Positions 9,675 through 19,770 are shown, numbered from the stretch's first letter. The stretch is DNA of 21,491 nucleotides from Hypholoma sublateritium FD-334 SS-4 (GCA_000827495.1 KN817634.1:1-21491), one strand, 5' to 3'. The notes: generated by a model not told the origin, from the letters alone. Translations and numbers: made by a program.

Positions 9675-10560
9675 ACAGTAGAATATTCTGATTGTTGATG
9701 GGAGTGCCATTTGCAAGATAGGGGAGGGCTGAGACAGATAGAGATGCCCAGAATGAGTATGTTCGTAACGAGAGTGCAACTTGACATCGAAGGACCTTCT
9801 TGTTGGTGAAAGATCGGCGGGGTCCACGCAACATCGTGTGGTTCAACAGGGCGCCGTCGACCAGCGCATGATGCGCTAAATGCACTTTTTCACGTCCATG
9901 AATCTCCTTCGTATTCTTTGGGATCGCCGTGCTCGCAAGCTGATAGAGCCGCAGGGAGAAAGATGTTGCCCATGCTGGGCCACCAGCAAAGTACCACTGT
10001 CAGCGCCCTCAGTACCGGCTTAATGAACAAGATGCGGCAGAGGTGACCTCAAGGTGACCTACGGAAAGATCAAAAGCGACGCCAGTAGCTGGCCGCTGTC
10101 GCTGCGTTGTCCAGGTTATCAATTCGCTGCATAAGCACTCACGCATGTTCGTCGTCTACATGAGGCACGTCAGATGGTTGTAGAGTCATTCAACGGTAGC
10201 ATTATGAGAGCAAGGAATGCACATCCTCGCACATCCCGATGTCCTGCGCAAAGACAAGCGCCGTGAAGCAATCAATCCGCCACGCATGCTGCAGCGCTCT
10301 GATCTGTGAAACCGCAGCGATATAAGCCATATCTTCGCACAAGAATAAGAGGAATGCATTCACCTACTGTGGTGTCAACCCCAAACCCGCCGAGGTTCAT
10401 CACAGGGGCCGCCGATCAACGAGCCCACAGGTGTTTCAACCGTCGCCGCGAGCCACGGGAAGAGGAATCGGTTGTCGGTGAGCAGGTGCATAGCACGTAT
10501 TATGAGGCGTTGGCGGCGGGCGTGCAGTACGAGACTCGACCCCTGAGCCCCGACATCTAC
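9580..10560 (-). pseudogene. Decayed gene, three separated coding-like blocks, family unknown
   Basis: On the minus strand three blocks show strong coding character with GC-rich third positions. 10560-10375 contains HLLTDNRFLFPWLAATVETP and ends in TGA. 10330-10202 contains HAWRIDCFTALVFAQDIGM and ends in TAA. 9990-9580 contains GGPAWATSFSLRLYQLAST and KVHLAHHALVDGALLNHT. Between them the frame changes repeatedly, and the gaps (for example 44 nt between the first two) are too short to be ordinary introns. A further open frame upstream (10879-10561) may belong to the same relic. I cannot name the family. The pattern fits a single gene broken by stops and indels. Confidence 0.35.
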
Positions 10561-11312
10561 TGAAATATGCGTATGGCAGGTGGTGTTCGGAACATCGGCA
10601 TGGGAAGTTGAAGTTTATGCACGAATCGGACGTGACAATGTCGATATAAGTAGATACTAGCGTGGGTATCGATTCGGCCCGGGGCGGGTGAGGCCGACTG
10701 CAGGACACGCCGCCAGCCTGAGAGACAAAGTACCCGACCGCACGCAGCAAGACGCAGCACCCGTGGCGCCCTTCACGTCCGAACTCGCTAGGTTGTACAC
10801 TTACGGATACGAGTTCTCCGATACCGGAAAATATCTGCGTGGATGCTCCGTCGGTCGTCGATGGGGCGGAAATTGACATTGGTGGCAGCTACTACTAGTG
10901 TATGGAGCCTCTAAGGCAACCAGTGCCATCTTTAAATGAACAAGTTGCCCTCGTTGTGCTGGAGAGCGCTACCAAATTGTGACCAGTCCGAGCCAGTCCG
11001 TCACGGGACGTTCTCGTGAATTTGGTCAAGACCGTCGGGCATGATCCATATGCCGGACGGCTTTGTACATCCAACCGCAGCAATAGTACTGACGAATCTT
11101 TTTGTCAGTAGTGGTTTGGAAAAAATACACGAACCAAGCGTGAGCTACGATTTCCTGAGCTCAACATTCAAGTTACATTTAACACCATTGTTGCCATGCA
11201 AACAAAACCTGAGATGGAAGGCATTGCAAGTTGGTTGGTTGAAATGTTACCAGGCTGCGAAACGCGAAGTCAAAGACAGCCTGACAGCGGAATAAATTTA
11301 AACATATCAGCT

Positions 11313-11506
11313 AGAGGTAGAATATTCCAAGAAGATGGTGTTCCTAAAGAAATTCAGCAGATGTAAAACAAGTTTTCCGTTATGAATTCAGAGGTCAGGA
11401 AGATGCTGACGCCAATGGTGATCCTACGTCGCAATTTGTCTTTCTATACAAGGGCCTCATTGAGATCCAATGCAGAAGGCTGGTAGACGAGAGAACTGGA
11501 CTATGA
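11313..11506 (+). pseudogene. Frameshifted exon remnant, unknown family
   Basis: One frame reads RGRIFQEDGVPKEIQQM and then stops at TAA (11364-11366). The neighbouring frame immediately continues as VKQVFRYEFRGQEDADANGD and TSQFVFLYKGLIEIQ until TGA at 11504-11506. The two halves read as one coherent hydrophilic protein segment with a small indel at 11360-11366. No partner exons were found on either side: 11041-11295 upstream has an open frame of doubtful quality and the minus-strand gene ends at 11689 downstream. Function unknown. Confidence 0.3.
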
Positions 11507-11688
11507 TTTATATGCCTCAGACTACAATCTACTAAGTATGTCACCTCACTGTTGCTATATTACAGCGCATTAGAGAGCCACAATGCATCCATCTCCGAAT
11601 TCTGGCCCTCAACTTTTGGTAGTATCCGCTCACAAGATTTGCGATATCCTCTGGCAGCAAGCTGTTTCTGTCGCGGGTACAGGATCAA

Positions 11689-12821
11689 CTATGGGTCCTC
11701 AAAATATTGGAGAAAAAGATTCTTAAGATGGGCTCTGTCCATCTCCGTAAGATATTCCCCATCTTTGTTCGGAGGGAGCCTTGCAAGAAATTCTTCGACC
11801 GCTGGCGGGCGCCACGTCGACACTCCCAGCAAATCCTGGCGACTTTTACAGCCGAATTCCAAAAAAATGGGGAGATGTCGCGCCATGGAAGGAATACAGG
11901 CGTCGAGGAATTCATAAACTTCAGATTCCGTGTCCTTAGGAGCAGACACGGGCCTCTGACTAGATGCAGACATGGATATGGAGGGGAAAGCGGGTGTGGA
12001 CGAAGAGGCAGACATAGGCACGGGTATTGCAAGCGTAGACGCAGCGGAGTCACTAGACTGGGATCGAGAATAATGTTCGTTCCGGAAACTCCTTTCTGGG
12101 GCCGTAGCGGGAGGCTATTGTTATCGCAAGTGAGTAAATCATTCTAAGACGTGATGGACACAACATTGACTCCTACCTTATTTTTTTCGATTGTAGTAGT
12201 GAACTTCTTCCTCGGGGCGCTGGCCGCCTTTCTTGTCATCCCTCGGTGAAATCGGCGCTCATTGTGTTGATGACCTATAAACTTTGCCGCAAAATGTAAT
12301 CTCCTGTTCGCCCCCTCGCCGTCAAAGAACTTTGGAAGCTTCTGAGGGAGCTGATCGCATCGTCGAAGGCTAGTGTGAGCATCTTAGATATAGCCTCGCT
12401 TAATACCAATCTCACTTTTTGAATGATCCTCGCCACGGCTTCTGGCTGCGTAGCCCCTGTTTTCTCTAAGGTCATATACTGATCCATGAAACTCTCGATT
12501 TTTTTCTACATTATGACATATCAAGCAGATATCAGCTGCCGTAGTCCTGAATGATTGAATCAACCTACAGCGATTTTGTCGAAATCACTGGCAGGCCCAT
12601 CTGTCAAATTCAGAGCGTCTCTGAGTTGCACGCGTGCATTCTATAAGATCGCGCTGTATCAGTGGCTGGCTGCTATATGCTGTCAAATGAGTTGGTGGTT
12701 TTACCTTTCGATGGTCATAACCGTATGTATCTTTTTCTTTCATAATAAGTGTTACGTTTTGAGGAAGGTGAGCACCGCGATTCCCGCTGGGATGCTGAGT
12801 TTGAAATATATTGCACTGCAT
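11689..12821 (-). CDS. Orphan 292-aa protein with conserved-looking C-terminal helical domain, five exons
   Basis: Minus-strand exons 12821-12705, 12640-12569, 12505-12416, 12350-12177 and 12114-11689 all join in phase 0 and give 292 residues. Introns are 62-65 nt (donors GTAAAA, GTAGGT, GTGAGA, GTAGGA). Residues 1-93 are helical and charged (NARVQLRDALNLTD, MDQYMTLEKTGATQPEAVAR). Residues 94-151 are basic (RRFHRGMTRKAASAPRKKF), a possible nuclear signal. Residues about 152-215 are a Ser/Ala/Pro-rich linker. The last 75 residues form a compact domain (VYEFLDACIPSM, LLGVSTWRPPAVEEFLARL) whose Leu/Pro/Trp spacing resembles C-terminal domains I recall from uncharacterised agaricomycete proteins and loosely a SAM-like helical fold; this is inference. 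The acceptor of exon 4 could also lie 9 nt further (CCCTCAG). The start at 12821 is the nearest in-frame ATG that keeps the motif-rich part; ATG 12893 is an alternative. The gene faces away from the Ssk1-like relic. Confidence 0.75.
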
Positions 12822-12969
12822 TACGTAACGCGCTGAGGTTGAGCCACGTCGTCGACACATGACGGGAAAGCATGCACATCCGCTGAACGACATCCCGTTG
12901 CGCTTGTGCTAACGGCGAGCGCATCAACGTAGTGGACGTGAACGGCAGGCGCGGACATAGCCAACGCAG

Positions 12970-13565
12970 ACGACACGCCGTACAAACGCTCCGTCCGACG
13001 GCGCCGCTGACGTGCCGACGAGCAGCGTGGGCACCTCTGAGCTCGGATCCATCGACTCCCCATATTGTTCATCTGTTATCATCACCGCGTTGACGACGTC
13101 CTCGCTGCATAGCGATCGTGTGGCAGCGCTCGCGGCGCGGTGCAACGATTTCCTGACGAAGCCGGTTTCGCTACTCTGGCCGAACAACAAGATAATTGAG
13201 TGAGGCTCGATCAAGGCGCTGCATATGTGGCGGACATTCGTCCAGACGCGGCCGAGACAACACAAAGCGGGTAGGCTACGCAAGCGATGCGCGTCGCGGC
13301 GCGCCTGCACGTACCGCCTTCCGCGAAGGTGCCTTCAAATTTCACGCTAATCGAGCGTGCTCGACGAGAATGCGGCGGCGCCGACGCTTCCATCGCCCGG
13401 CGAGCCGTTGCGGATACCGGCGGTGGCAATGATTCCGCCGTCCCCGACAGTGTCATACTTCAGGATCCCCAAGCAGCAGCAGTTGTTGGGAGGCGATTTG
13501 TGCTTGGTCGATCAAGCCCGGTGGACGACGCGCCGGCGGTCCCTGCTAAACAGAGGTCCGGCGAC
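12970..13565 (+). pseudogene. Broken receiver-domain fragment of an Ssk1-type response regulator
   Basis: From about 13057 the frame reads SSVIITALTTSSLHSDRVAA, then LAARCNDFLTKPVSL and NNKIIE. This is the second half of the Ssk1/Mcs4 receiver domain, including the conserved Lys of the FLTKPVSL loop. Where the family has a Trp codon (IIEWGSIKALQMW) there is TGA at 13201-13203. The same frame resumes with GSIKALHMW, a one-base deletion follows at about 13233, and the next frame reads DIRPDAAE, a TAG at 13269-13271 where Gln would fit, then VAARLHVPPSAKVPS. The first half of the receiver, with the phospho-acceptor Asp, is absent. Intact Ssk1 receives phosphate from a histidine phosphotransfer protein and controls the Hog1 MAPK cascade. 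Nothing downstream of 13565 can be assigned to it. The motifs are from memory of the family, but the match is long and specific. Confidence 0.85.
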
Positions 13566-14678
13566 TCTGAGGATGGTGAGCACTTGTTTATCTACAGTAG
13601 CATCGTACTTGTGTATTGATGGTGCCCTATACCGTATCTTGGGCGGAATCAGGCGGCGTATTGACAGTATTGACGTAGTCACACTGAAGGCCGCAGCACG
13701 CTTCACGGGGAAGGCAAAGTTCGGGAGAATCAGTGACCTCGCACTCGCCGATCCAAGGGCGGGCACGCGCTCCATCTGCCCAGGCGGAGCCGAACCACAG
13801 TCCGATGTATGGCAGGCGAACGACAATGACGCGCCCTCGCAATCCTTTTTATCTTGCGCGCGCTGTTCGGCCCGTCGCCTACCGAACGCTGACCCGCAAT
13901 TGGCATTTTTGACTCTGATGTGTTCTAGGGCTCTGGCTTGTCTCCTTCCTGATAGTATGCCTTATCTTAGGTTGAATAGTTGGCATGTTCGTATTTGCTA
14001 TGGGCACGGCGCTCCGCCGCTTCTTTGCGTTTCAATAGGGGAGAATTATCTATTTGTGATGCAACCAAGGCGCAACATGAATAAATTATTAGAATTTAAA
14101 CTGAACACAAAAAAATCGAGATCTGTGCAATATCAACCCACCTTGTGCAGTCAGCCTGCGTGATCATAATGCGAATAATTCAGAAACGTTCCTGTGGGAG
14201 AAAAGAAAGAGAACGCACTTCCTGGCATGACTCTGTGAGACGTTGTCTGGCTTAATAGTTGATAACATTGTCTAAGCGAGTATTCCCAGAAAATATGAAG
14301 AAAAGGGTCCAGTTGAATTTGAACCAGTGCAGATTTGCTGTGGGAACGATCTAAGCGGCAATTCCGTATCTTACCCAAATCTTACCGAGACTGCAGATTC
14401 TCAATTTAATACGTGAGTCTTGCTGTCAAAAAGGTAGTTCATAGGCTGTCTATATATCACATAAAATCCGACAAAATGAGAAATGGTATTAAATTCGCAT
14501 CTTTCTCCCCTCCCCCTCTCTCTTTTTTTCTTTCCCCTTTTTCTCCTTTTCTTTTCTTTTCTTTTCTCGTTGACAAGTCGGCGGAGATCAGGTCACATGA
14601 TGGACGTAGGATTCGAATTGGCTCAAGTATTATTTTCTACACAAGTTCTTATACCGCATGCATTGACTTTCAAGTTGG
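13566..14678. other. Spacer with a long but doubtful open frame and a pyrimidine tract
   Basis: A plus frame stays open from 13357 to 14163 (268 codons), but it starts inside the Ssk1-like relic in a different frame and its sequence shows no recognised domain, so I treat it as chance in GC-rich DNA. Minus-strand frames at 13512-13842 are similar in quality. A nearly pure C/T tract runs from about 14502 to 14567. Confidence 0.4.
14502..14567 (+). repeat. Polypyrimidine (C/T) low-complexity tract
   Basis: About 65 bases consist almost only of C and T on the plus strand (tctttctcccctccccctct, then mixed CT and T runs). No strict unit repeats. CT-rich stretches of this kind precede transcription starts in many fungal genes, but no clear gene starts just downstream, so no promoter role is assigned. 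Confidence 0.8.
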
Positions 14679-15121
14679 TTTCACACCGTCCTATACTTGT
14701 GGTACAGATTAAATGCGAATTTTCCCGTCAGAAACCCCTGTATTCTTCCAATTGCGCATCGTCGTGGGGATCAACGGGTGCTCATTGTGTCGCTGCAGTT
14801 CAAGTCCGAGTTCATCTTCTTGGGTACTGTCGACCTGCACTCGTATATGTCCAAGCTCAAGCGCACACTGGCGGGAAGCACAACGGTGCGTTGTCGTTGT
14901 CTGCCTATGTCTCTATCCCGCGCTAACCTTTTTTGCGCGTGGATCTCGAGGACGTCGGCCGCAACTCGTACTACCACACACCTTCGAGATTCTCGACAAT
15001 TACTCCAAGGCCCGTCGCCGCCGTCCTTCATTCCTTTCCCGCGTCGTATGGACTTGCATATTACTTATGCCGCGCGGTTCTTTATGACTTTACGATCAGC
15101 TACGTGGCTCGCGTAAATTAG
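14679..15121 (+). pseudogene. Two-exon coding remnant, unknown family
   Basis: A frame open through 14679-14885 reads IVSLQFKSEFIFLGTVDLHS and SKLKRTLAGSTT. It ends at a GTGCGT donor (14886). A 65-nt intron with a CTAAC branch site at about 14923-14927 and acceptor CTCGAG (ends 14950) leads in phase to 14951-15121, which reads DVGRNSYYHTP and LYDFTISYVARVN then TAG. In the second exon an alternative frame (HTFEILDNYSKARRR) also looks protein-like from 14981 on, which hints at an internal frameshift. No start codon or upstream exon was identified. Family not recognised; the splice-site agreement with the window's intron size supports a coding origin. Confidence 0.4.
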
Positions 15122-16578
15122 TAATCGCGATCTCAATTCTCAGTGCTCAGCCCATAAAACAACCAATCATGTAGATAAAAATGTTTCTCAAAAATCTTTT
15201 CACAGAAACATTTTTTCGTCCGGAAATTGTCCGATGAATAGTTTCAAGCTAAGTAGCACCGTCATTCGACTATAGGTTCAGAGTTGAAGGACGGGTCGCC
15301 TCTTAATCACGACCAGCGCCCGCCGCATGCCCACAGACAGGCCAGGCCCCATCTCCATCCCTTCCTTCCCTGTGTGTTCCATCCTCTGGGCTGTGGGCGT
15401 TGAATTAGGCGGATAGATTTGCCTTTACTGCCACAGCACCTTGCGCACCCTAAGGTAGTGTGGGTCCTGTATGAATTATGGTGCACTCAAGGCGCACTTG
15501 TGTGGGTCATTCCGTTCCGCTGCTAATGTTTGCCTGTCGACTGCATGGAGGTTGCGTGACGGCGCGGGAGTGCCCATTCACGCACCCCCTGATACGCTGC
15601 CGGACGTCCTGCGTGCGAACAACGGCGACGAGTGAACAACAAAATAAAACGAAGCGAAAATGGGACGAACGGGACACGCAGAAGCTCGACGAAGGGTGCG
15701 TGGGGGTGCGAGGGTGCTTCTACAAGGCTTCTAGCCAACCGGAGACCGAAATCGAGAGAGCGTAAGCTACGGCGCTAGCTTCGAACCGCTCTGGGACGCA
15801 ATAACGGTACGTGACGAAGTGGATGAGGGCCATTAGGAAGACGAGAGGTGAACGACGAATTTAATGCATGAATGAAATGTTCTTAATTTTTGTAGAGCTT
15901 TTTACAGTATATACCTACTATGTGTACTATAATTTGTATGTAAAATGTATGAGCTTATAAAAAAAAGAGAACATAGAATGTACTAGAGTGCGAGGGTGAA
16001 TGCTTTAGGGAAGTGGAATGGATAATTAAGCTACAGAAACGGAAGTGAAGGCAGTGCGAGACCAAATGTGGGCGCCTAATCTACACGGATGACGAAATGT
16101 TGCGCTCTAGTGAATTATTAAGCGCGCACCGGCCGCGGATACGTAGAATACCGGTGGACAGTTTTGGGAATGTGTATGTGTGGTGTGGAATGCAGCGGAA
16201 TGTACTGGAAGGCGGGGCGGCGTCGGACACGGTGCGTCGGCGAATGTGGGAAAGCGGCGAAGTGCGCGGGAAAGCTTTGATCCGGTCACTCGTCGAATTT
16301 CGCGGCTGGCGTGAGCTCGGGCTCATCACCCCTCCGCGCTATCAGTGGAGCCCGTATGTACAATGTCCGCGCCATACGGAGGCCTTTACTTTCGCCTGTG
16401 TGTGTATCCGTCACGCTCTCAGGTCTGAGAGTATTTTTTTAGTGTCTACAGCAGTCTTTATTTCCGCAAGCATTGAGTTGTTCTTATGTAATAATGACAA
16501 AATATCGACATCGATCATCGTCCTAACCTTGTCCTTTCACGCAATTTGCTTTCTTACTACTTTTATCCCATTTTCGTT
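15122..16578. other. Long spacer with two unassigned open frames
   Basis: Open frames at 15478-15765 and 16097-16585 (plus) are the only ones of note. The second gives 162 residues with VDSFGNVYVWCGMQRNVLEG and a hydrophobic C-terminal run, but it competes with minus-strand frames of similar quality (16081-16329) and has no recognised motif. The promoter and leader of the transcription-factor gene must lie at the right end of this stretch; no unambiguous TATA or initiator was picked out. Confidence 0.4.
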
Positions 16579-19500
16579 ATGGTGAAGGGTTTATTCCACC
16601 ACATACTGGATGGCCAGGACAATATACGGTTGATAAAGCGCGCGCGAAGCATCTCACCCGTGGTTGATAGGGGAAAAGAGGTGTGGCACACGGAAGACAA
16701 CAACTTGAACAATCGCAAGTTACGGTCGTGTAAGGAGTGTCGTAGGTAGGTCTAAGTATACGATATTTGAACGCTCTCGCTTTCTGATAACTTCAAGGTT
16801 AAAACTCAAAGTACGCCATTTGTCCATGTATTCAGCACATAACGTATTCATCTTCAAGCTCTCTTTTCACCGAAGTGCGACCGTAATTTCCCGTGTCAGG
16901 TAAGTACTGTTTGTTGCGATTGTAGTTAGACAAGCCTGAAGCTAAATGTTACCAGAAATGTGTCAGCAGAGGATGCAGTAGTCTATGCCCAGATGGTAAA
17001 TTTCAGCGTCTGTTTTCTGATCTAATGTCTTATGACAACATAGGTACCTTGACCTCTGGACCTGGGTCTAGGTACTGTGTTTGTTCAGTGAGCCAAGATT
17101 AAAAATTTCTTACGCAATCTCCACCTACCAGGTTTATTCTCGCGGGTACAGAGCAATTGCATGATGAACTACGCAAGCTAGGCAACCGCGTGCTCCAGCT
17201 AGAAGAAGCCTTGGGGGAAGCATACCTGGAGTATGTTGGCAAGTTACACCCGCTTCTGGCGCCGGGTCTTTTAAAGATAAAGATCGCTCAGAATCTTTAT
17301 GACCCCGCCATCTCTGTTTCGCCACCCGCGCCCGGAGAGAGCCTGCGGCAATCGGTCAGAGCTTCTTCGCTGAAATTGCAGCCCATTTATGCAGAGAGCT
17401 CGCGGCCCTGTGTATCAACGGAACATATGGTTCAGAACTCATCCTCTGACCTGTCATTCGATGCCCTGAAGCTCAGCGCCAGTTTTCCCTTTCCTTGGAC
17501 CATCGCCATCAGCATGCGCAGGCGCATTCGGGAGGCCCTGCCGCCACGCATGGAGGCACAGAGGATATGCGAGGAGATGTGTAACAATGCACTGTGGCAG
17601 TAGGTTCCATGCTACCTACCAAGACAAATATCACTAATGTTTGCCAGATTCAATCTTGACTCGCTGAAAACCTTCATTCCGAACCTTCTCAACTATTGCT
17701 ACACCTCGCCAATTGAAACGCTCAGCCCCAGACGGTTGGCGCTACTTCTGATGCACCTGTCCATTGGCTCGATTGTTGATCTACGACGCCCGGCGCTGAG
17801 ATCGTCCTACGGCGACGTATACCATCATCTTGCTCGCGCCGCCATATGCGAGACCCCCTTGATAGAAGAGCCTGACTTCGACGTCCTACATGTGCTCGTG
17901 AGCTGGCTGTCTTATCCAGTGAACCTTTCTTTTCACTGCAAGCTGATTGTCTTGTCTAGTTTTTCATGATATGGTACCATCTCAGCTTCTCCAGCCACAC
18001 AAAAGCAGTTGGTCATGCCTGGAATTTAATGGGCATTGTTGCGAAGCTTGCTCAAGGGGTATGGCCACCTCCATGCCTTGAAATATCCATCGAGGAACTG
18101 ATAATATCACTTTAGCTCGGCCTTCGTACGTACACCTTGACTCATGGACTCCCAGCGGAAGCTTCCATAGTTGACATCAGCTGCAGATAGAGACAAACCC
18201 CAGCTAAAAATACTCCCAGAGGAAGATGAAAAACGCCGTGCATTGTTTCGGGAGTTGATGGATATGGATTGCCGGATGGTGCGTTTCCTTCGCGCTTGTC
18301 AATTAAAACATCTGACGTACGTGGATTTTCCAGGCTCTCTCTCTTGGCCGGCCACCGTCGATACAACCCGCGCATGTTGACATCAAGCCACCGACGTGCT
18401 TCAGTTCCAGCCTGTACGTGGCCCGCAACAAAAGCATATGTACGTTATATATTCACTATTCCCCCTCGCGAAAGTCCCTGACGCAGCACTGGGCGTAGAC
18501 CATGAGTGGAAGAACATGTTCTTCACTAAGTGCCTCATGCCAATACTCTCGGCAGTCGTTGCCGTGCAGTTGCCTGAATACACGCAGATCATTGTTCTCG
18601 ACTGCTCAGTGCGCGACTTCGACGTTCCCGTGCTACTCGATGAGCACCAGCGGCATGCCGCAATCCCATACTTCCTGGTCATGCAGCATGGGCTTGTCGC
18701 AATGAGCCGCGAGATTGGTCAGTATCACACCCCCCTTGCGCGTATGCACGCAGAAATTATTCACTTTTTGTATTCGTAGTGCTCCTCCAGTTGCACCGCA
18801 AGTACTTCAACACTGTAATGGAGGACGCAGCAGAATTTGACCTGGCGCATCAGTACGCACCGTCCGTGATCGCGACATACCTCGCCGCGGCAAACCTGAT
18901 CGGCTTAATCGAGACACTGTTCAGCCAGCAGCAGCAGCTTAGCGTGCGCTTTCTGCCCTTTTGGTTCAATTCACTGTCTGCAGCTGTCCGTCCTCTTGTC
19001 TGAATAGTAATAGCCCGGTGCTTATTCACTGGTATTACCAGGTAACGCTCGCGCTCTTAATCTCTCGGGCTTCGACGACGCCGCTTGCGACGTCTGCGCT
19101 CGGCGTTCTCGAGAAGGCATACCAATTGTTTGTAAAGGCAGAAAAGACCTTGCCGTTCAGCAGCAGCGTTCTGGTGCGTGCACAGCCTGGGTACTCTACG
19201 CTGGTGCTCATCGGTCACCGGTTCCCGTACAACAGTCTGTCATGCAGAAGCTCTTGGAGAAATCGCAGCGCACCCTCGCGGAGAGGTACATTTCCAACGT
19301 CGAGCATGTTCCAGCGTCGCACCCGCAGCTGCAGACGCAGCTGCCATCTTTCGCCAACGTACATCCGCAGCTCATGCAGGCCGCCGCGGCGAGCGAGGCG
19401 TGCGGGCATCCGGGTCACCCAATGCACGTTGCCTCGGCGCCGACTGACAGTGTACCAGAAAGCGCCGCAGGCAGGAGTGCGAGCGCGCAGGAGGCATGGC

Positions 19501-19649
19501 TGCCCGACATATATCACTTCAGTATCCTGGAGCTAAGCGGCGTAGAAGGTGCAGGCACGGTAGTGCTGCCGGAGCAGATGTTGAATGTTGGCCACGCCGC
19601 ACTCAGCATAGGGCTTTTGGAGAAGATGAACTATATGGCGTGGTTTTGA
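16579..19649 (+). CDS. Zn2Cys6 fungal transcription factor, 15 exons, 759 aa
   Basis: Exons: 16579-16745, 16798-16810, 16876-16899, 16956-16995, 17044-17071, 17132-17599, 17648-17897, 17960-18058, 18116-18125, 18187-18278, 18334-18439, 18487-18717, 18780-18985, 19042-19173, 19236-19649. All phases agree and the sum is 2280 nt. Introns are 47-65 nt. Residues 51-79 form the zinc cluster CX2CX6CX5CX2CX8C (CKECRRLKLKCDRNFP, then CQKCVSRGCSSLC), which binds DNA through two zinc ions. A dimerising coiled coil follows (about 98-120, EQLHDELRKLGNRVLQLEEA). The fungal-specific middle homology region spans about 245-500, with WNLMGIVAKLAQG, LGLHRD, DEKRRALF, SLGRPPSI and VRDFDVPVLLDEHQRH. The C-terminus has a Gln/His/Ala-rich part and ends NVGHAALSIGLLEKMNYMAW, as I recall for agaricomycete members. 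It is a nuclear regulator of unknown targets. The ATG at 16579 is the first in-frame Met of exon 1; an upstream exon cannot be excluded. Exons of 10 and 13 nt are unusual. Confidence 0.93.
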
Positions 19650-19770
19650 TTGGTATTAGACTCATACTGTACCAGTTTTAGATTCTAGAGCAAGCTGTCA
19701 GTACTAAGCAGCTGTAAGGGGTTCTGGGCGTCGCTTTAGAGCCTCTTTTATGCAATCTTTATAAACCATT

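Noticed and set aside
10035..10062. Repeated AGGTGACCT palindromic strings as a possible operator
   Set aside because: Two copies only, inside a decayed coding region, with no adjacent promoter or gene start.
10436..10879. 147-codon minus-strand open frame read as a gene on its own
   Set aside because: The downstream half overlaps a different minus frame with much better coding character. The upstream half may belong to the same decayed gene but cannot be supported separately.
13357..14163. 268-codon plus-strand open frame, the longest single one in the window
   Set aside because: It begins within the Ssk1-like relic in a different frame, shows no recognisable domain, and runs from GC-rich into AT-rich DNA with a change of composition. 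Most likely a chance open frame.
14795..14820. B-box-like GTTCAAGTCC
   Set aside because: It lies inside a coherent coding exon and its flanks cannot form a T-stem.
16097..16585. 162-codon plus-strand open frame before the transcription factor
   Set aside because: Opposite-strand frames of the same quality overlap it, the C-terminal third changes to AT-rich hydrophobic sequence, and no family is recognised. Kept only as a note in the spacer entry.
18171..18186. Alternative exon start giving LTSAADRD in the transcription factor
   Set aside because: Phase allows it, but it needs a 112-nt intron, twice the usual size, and breaks the conserved LGLHRD motif that the 10-nt microexon restores. Retained as a possible isoform only.
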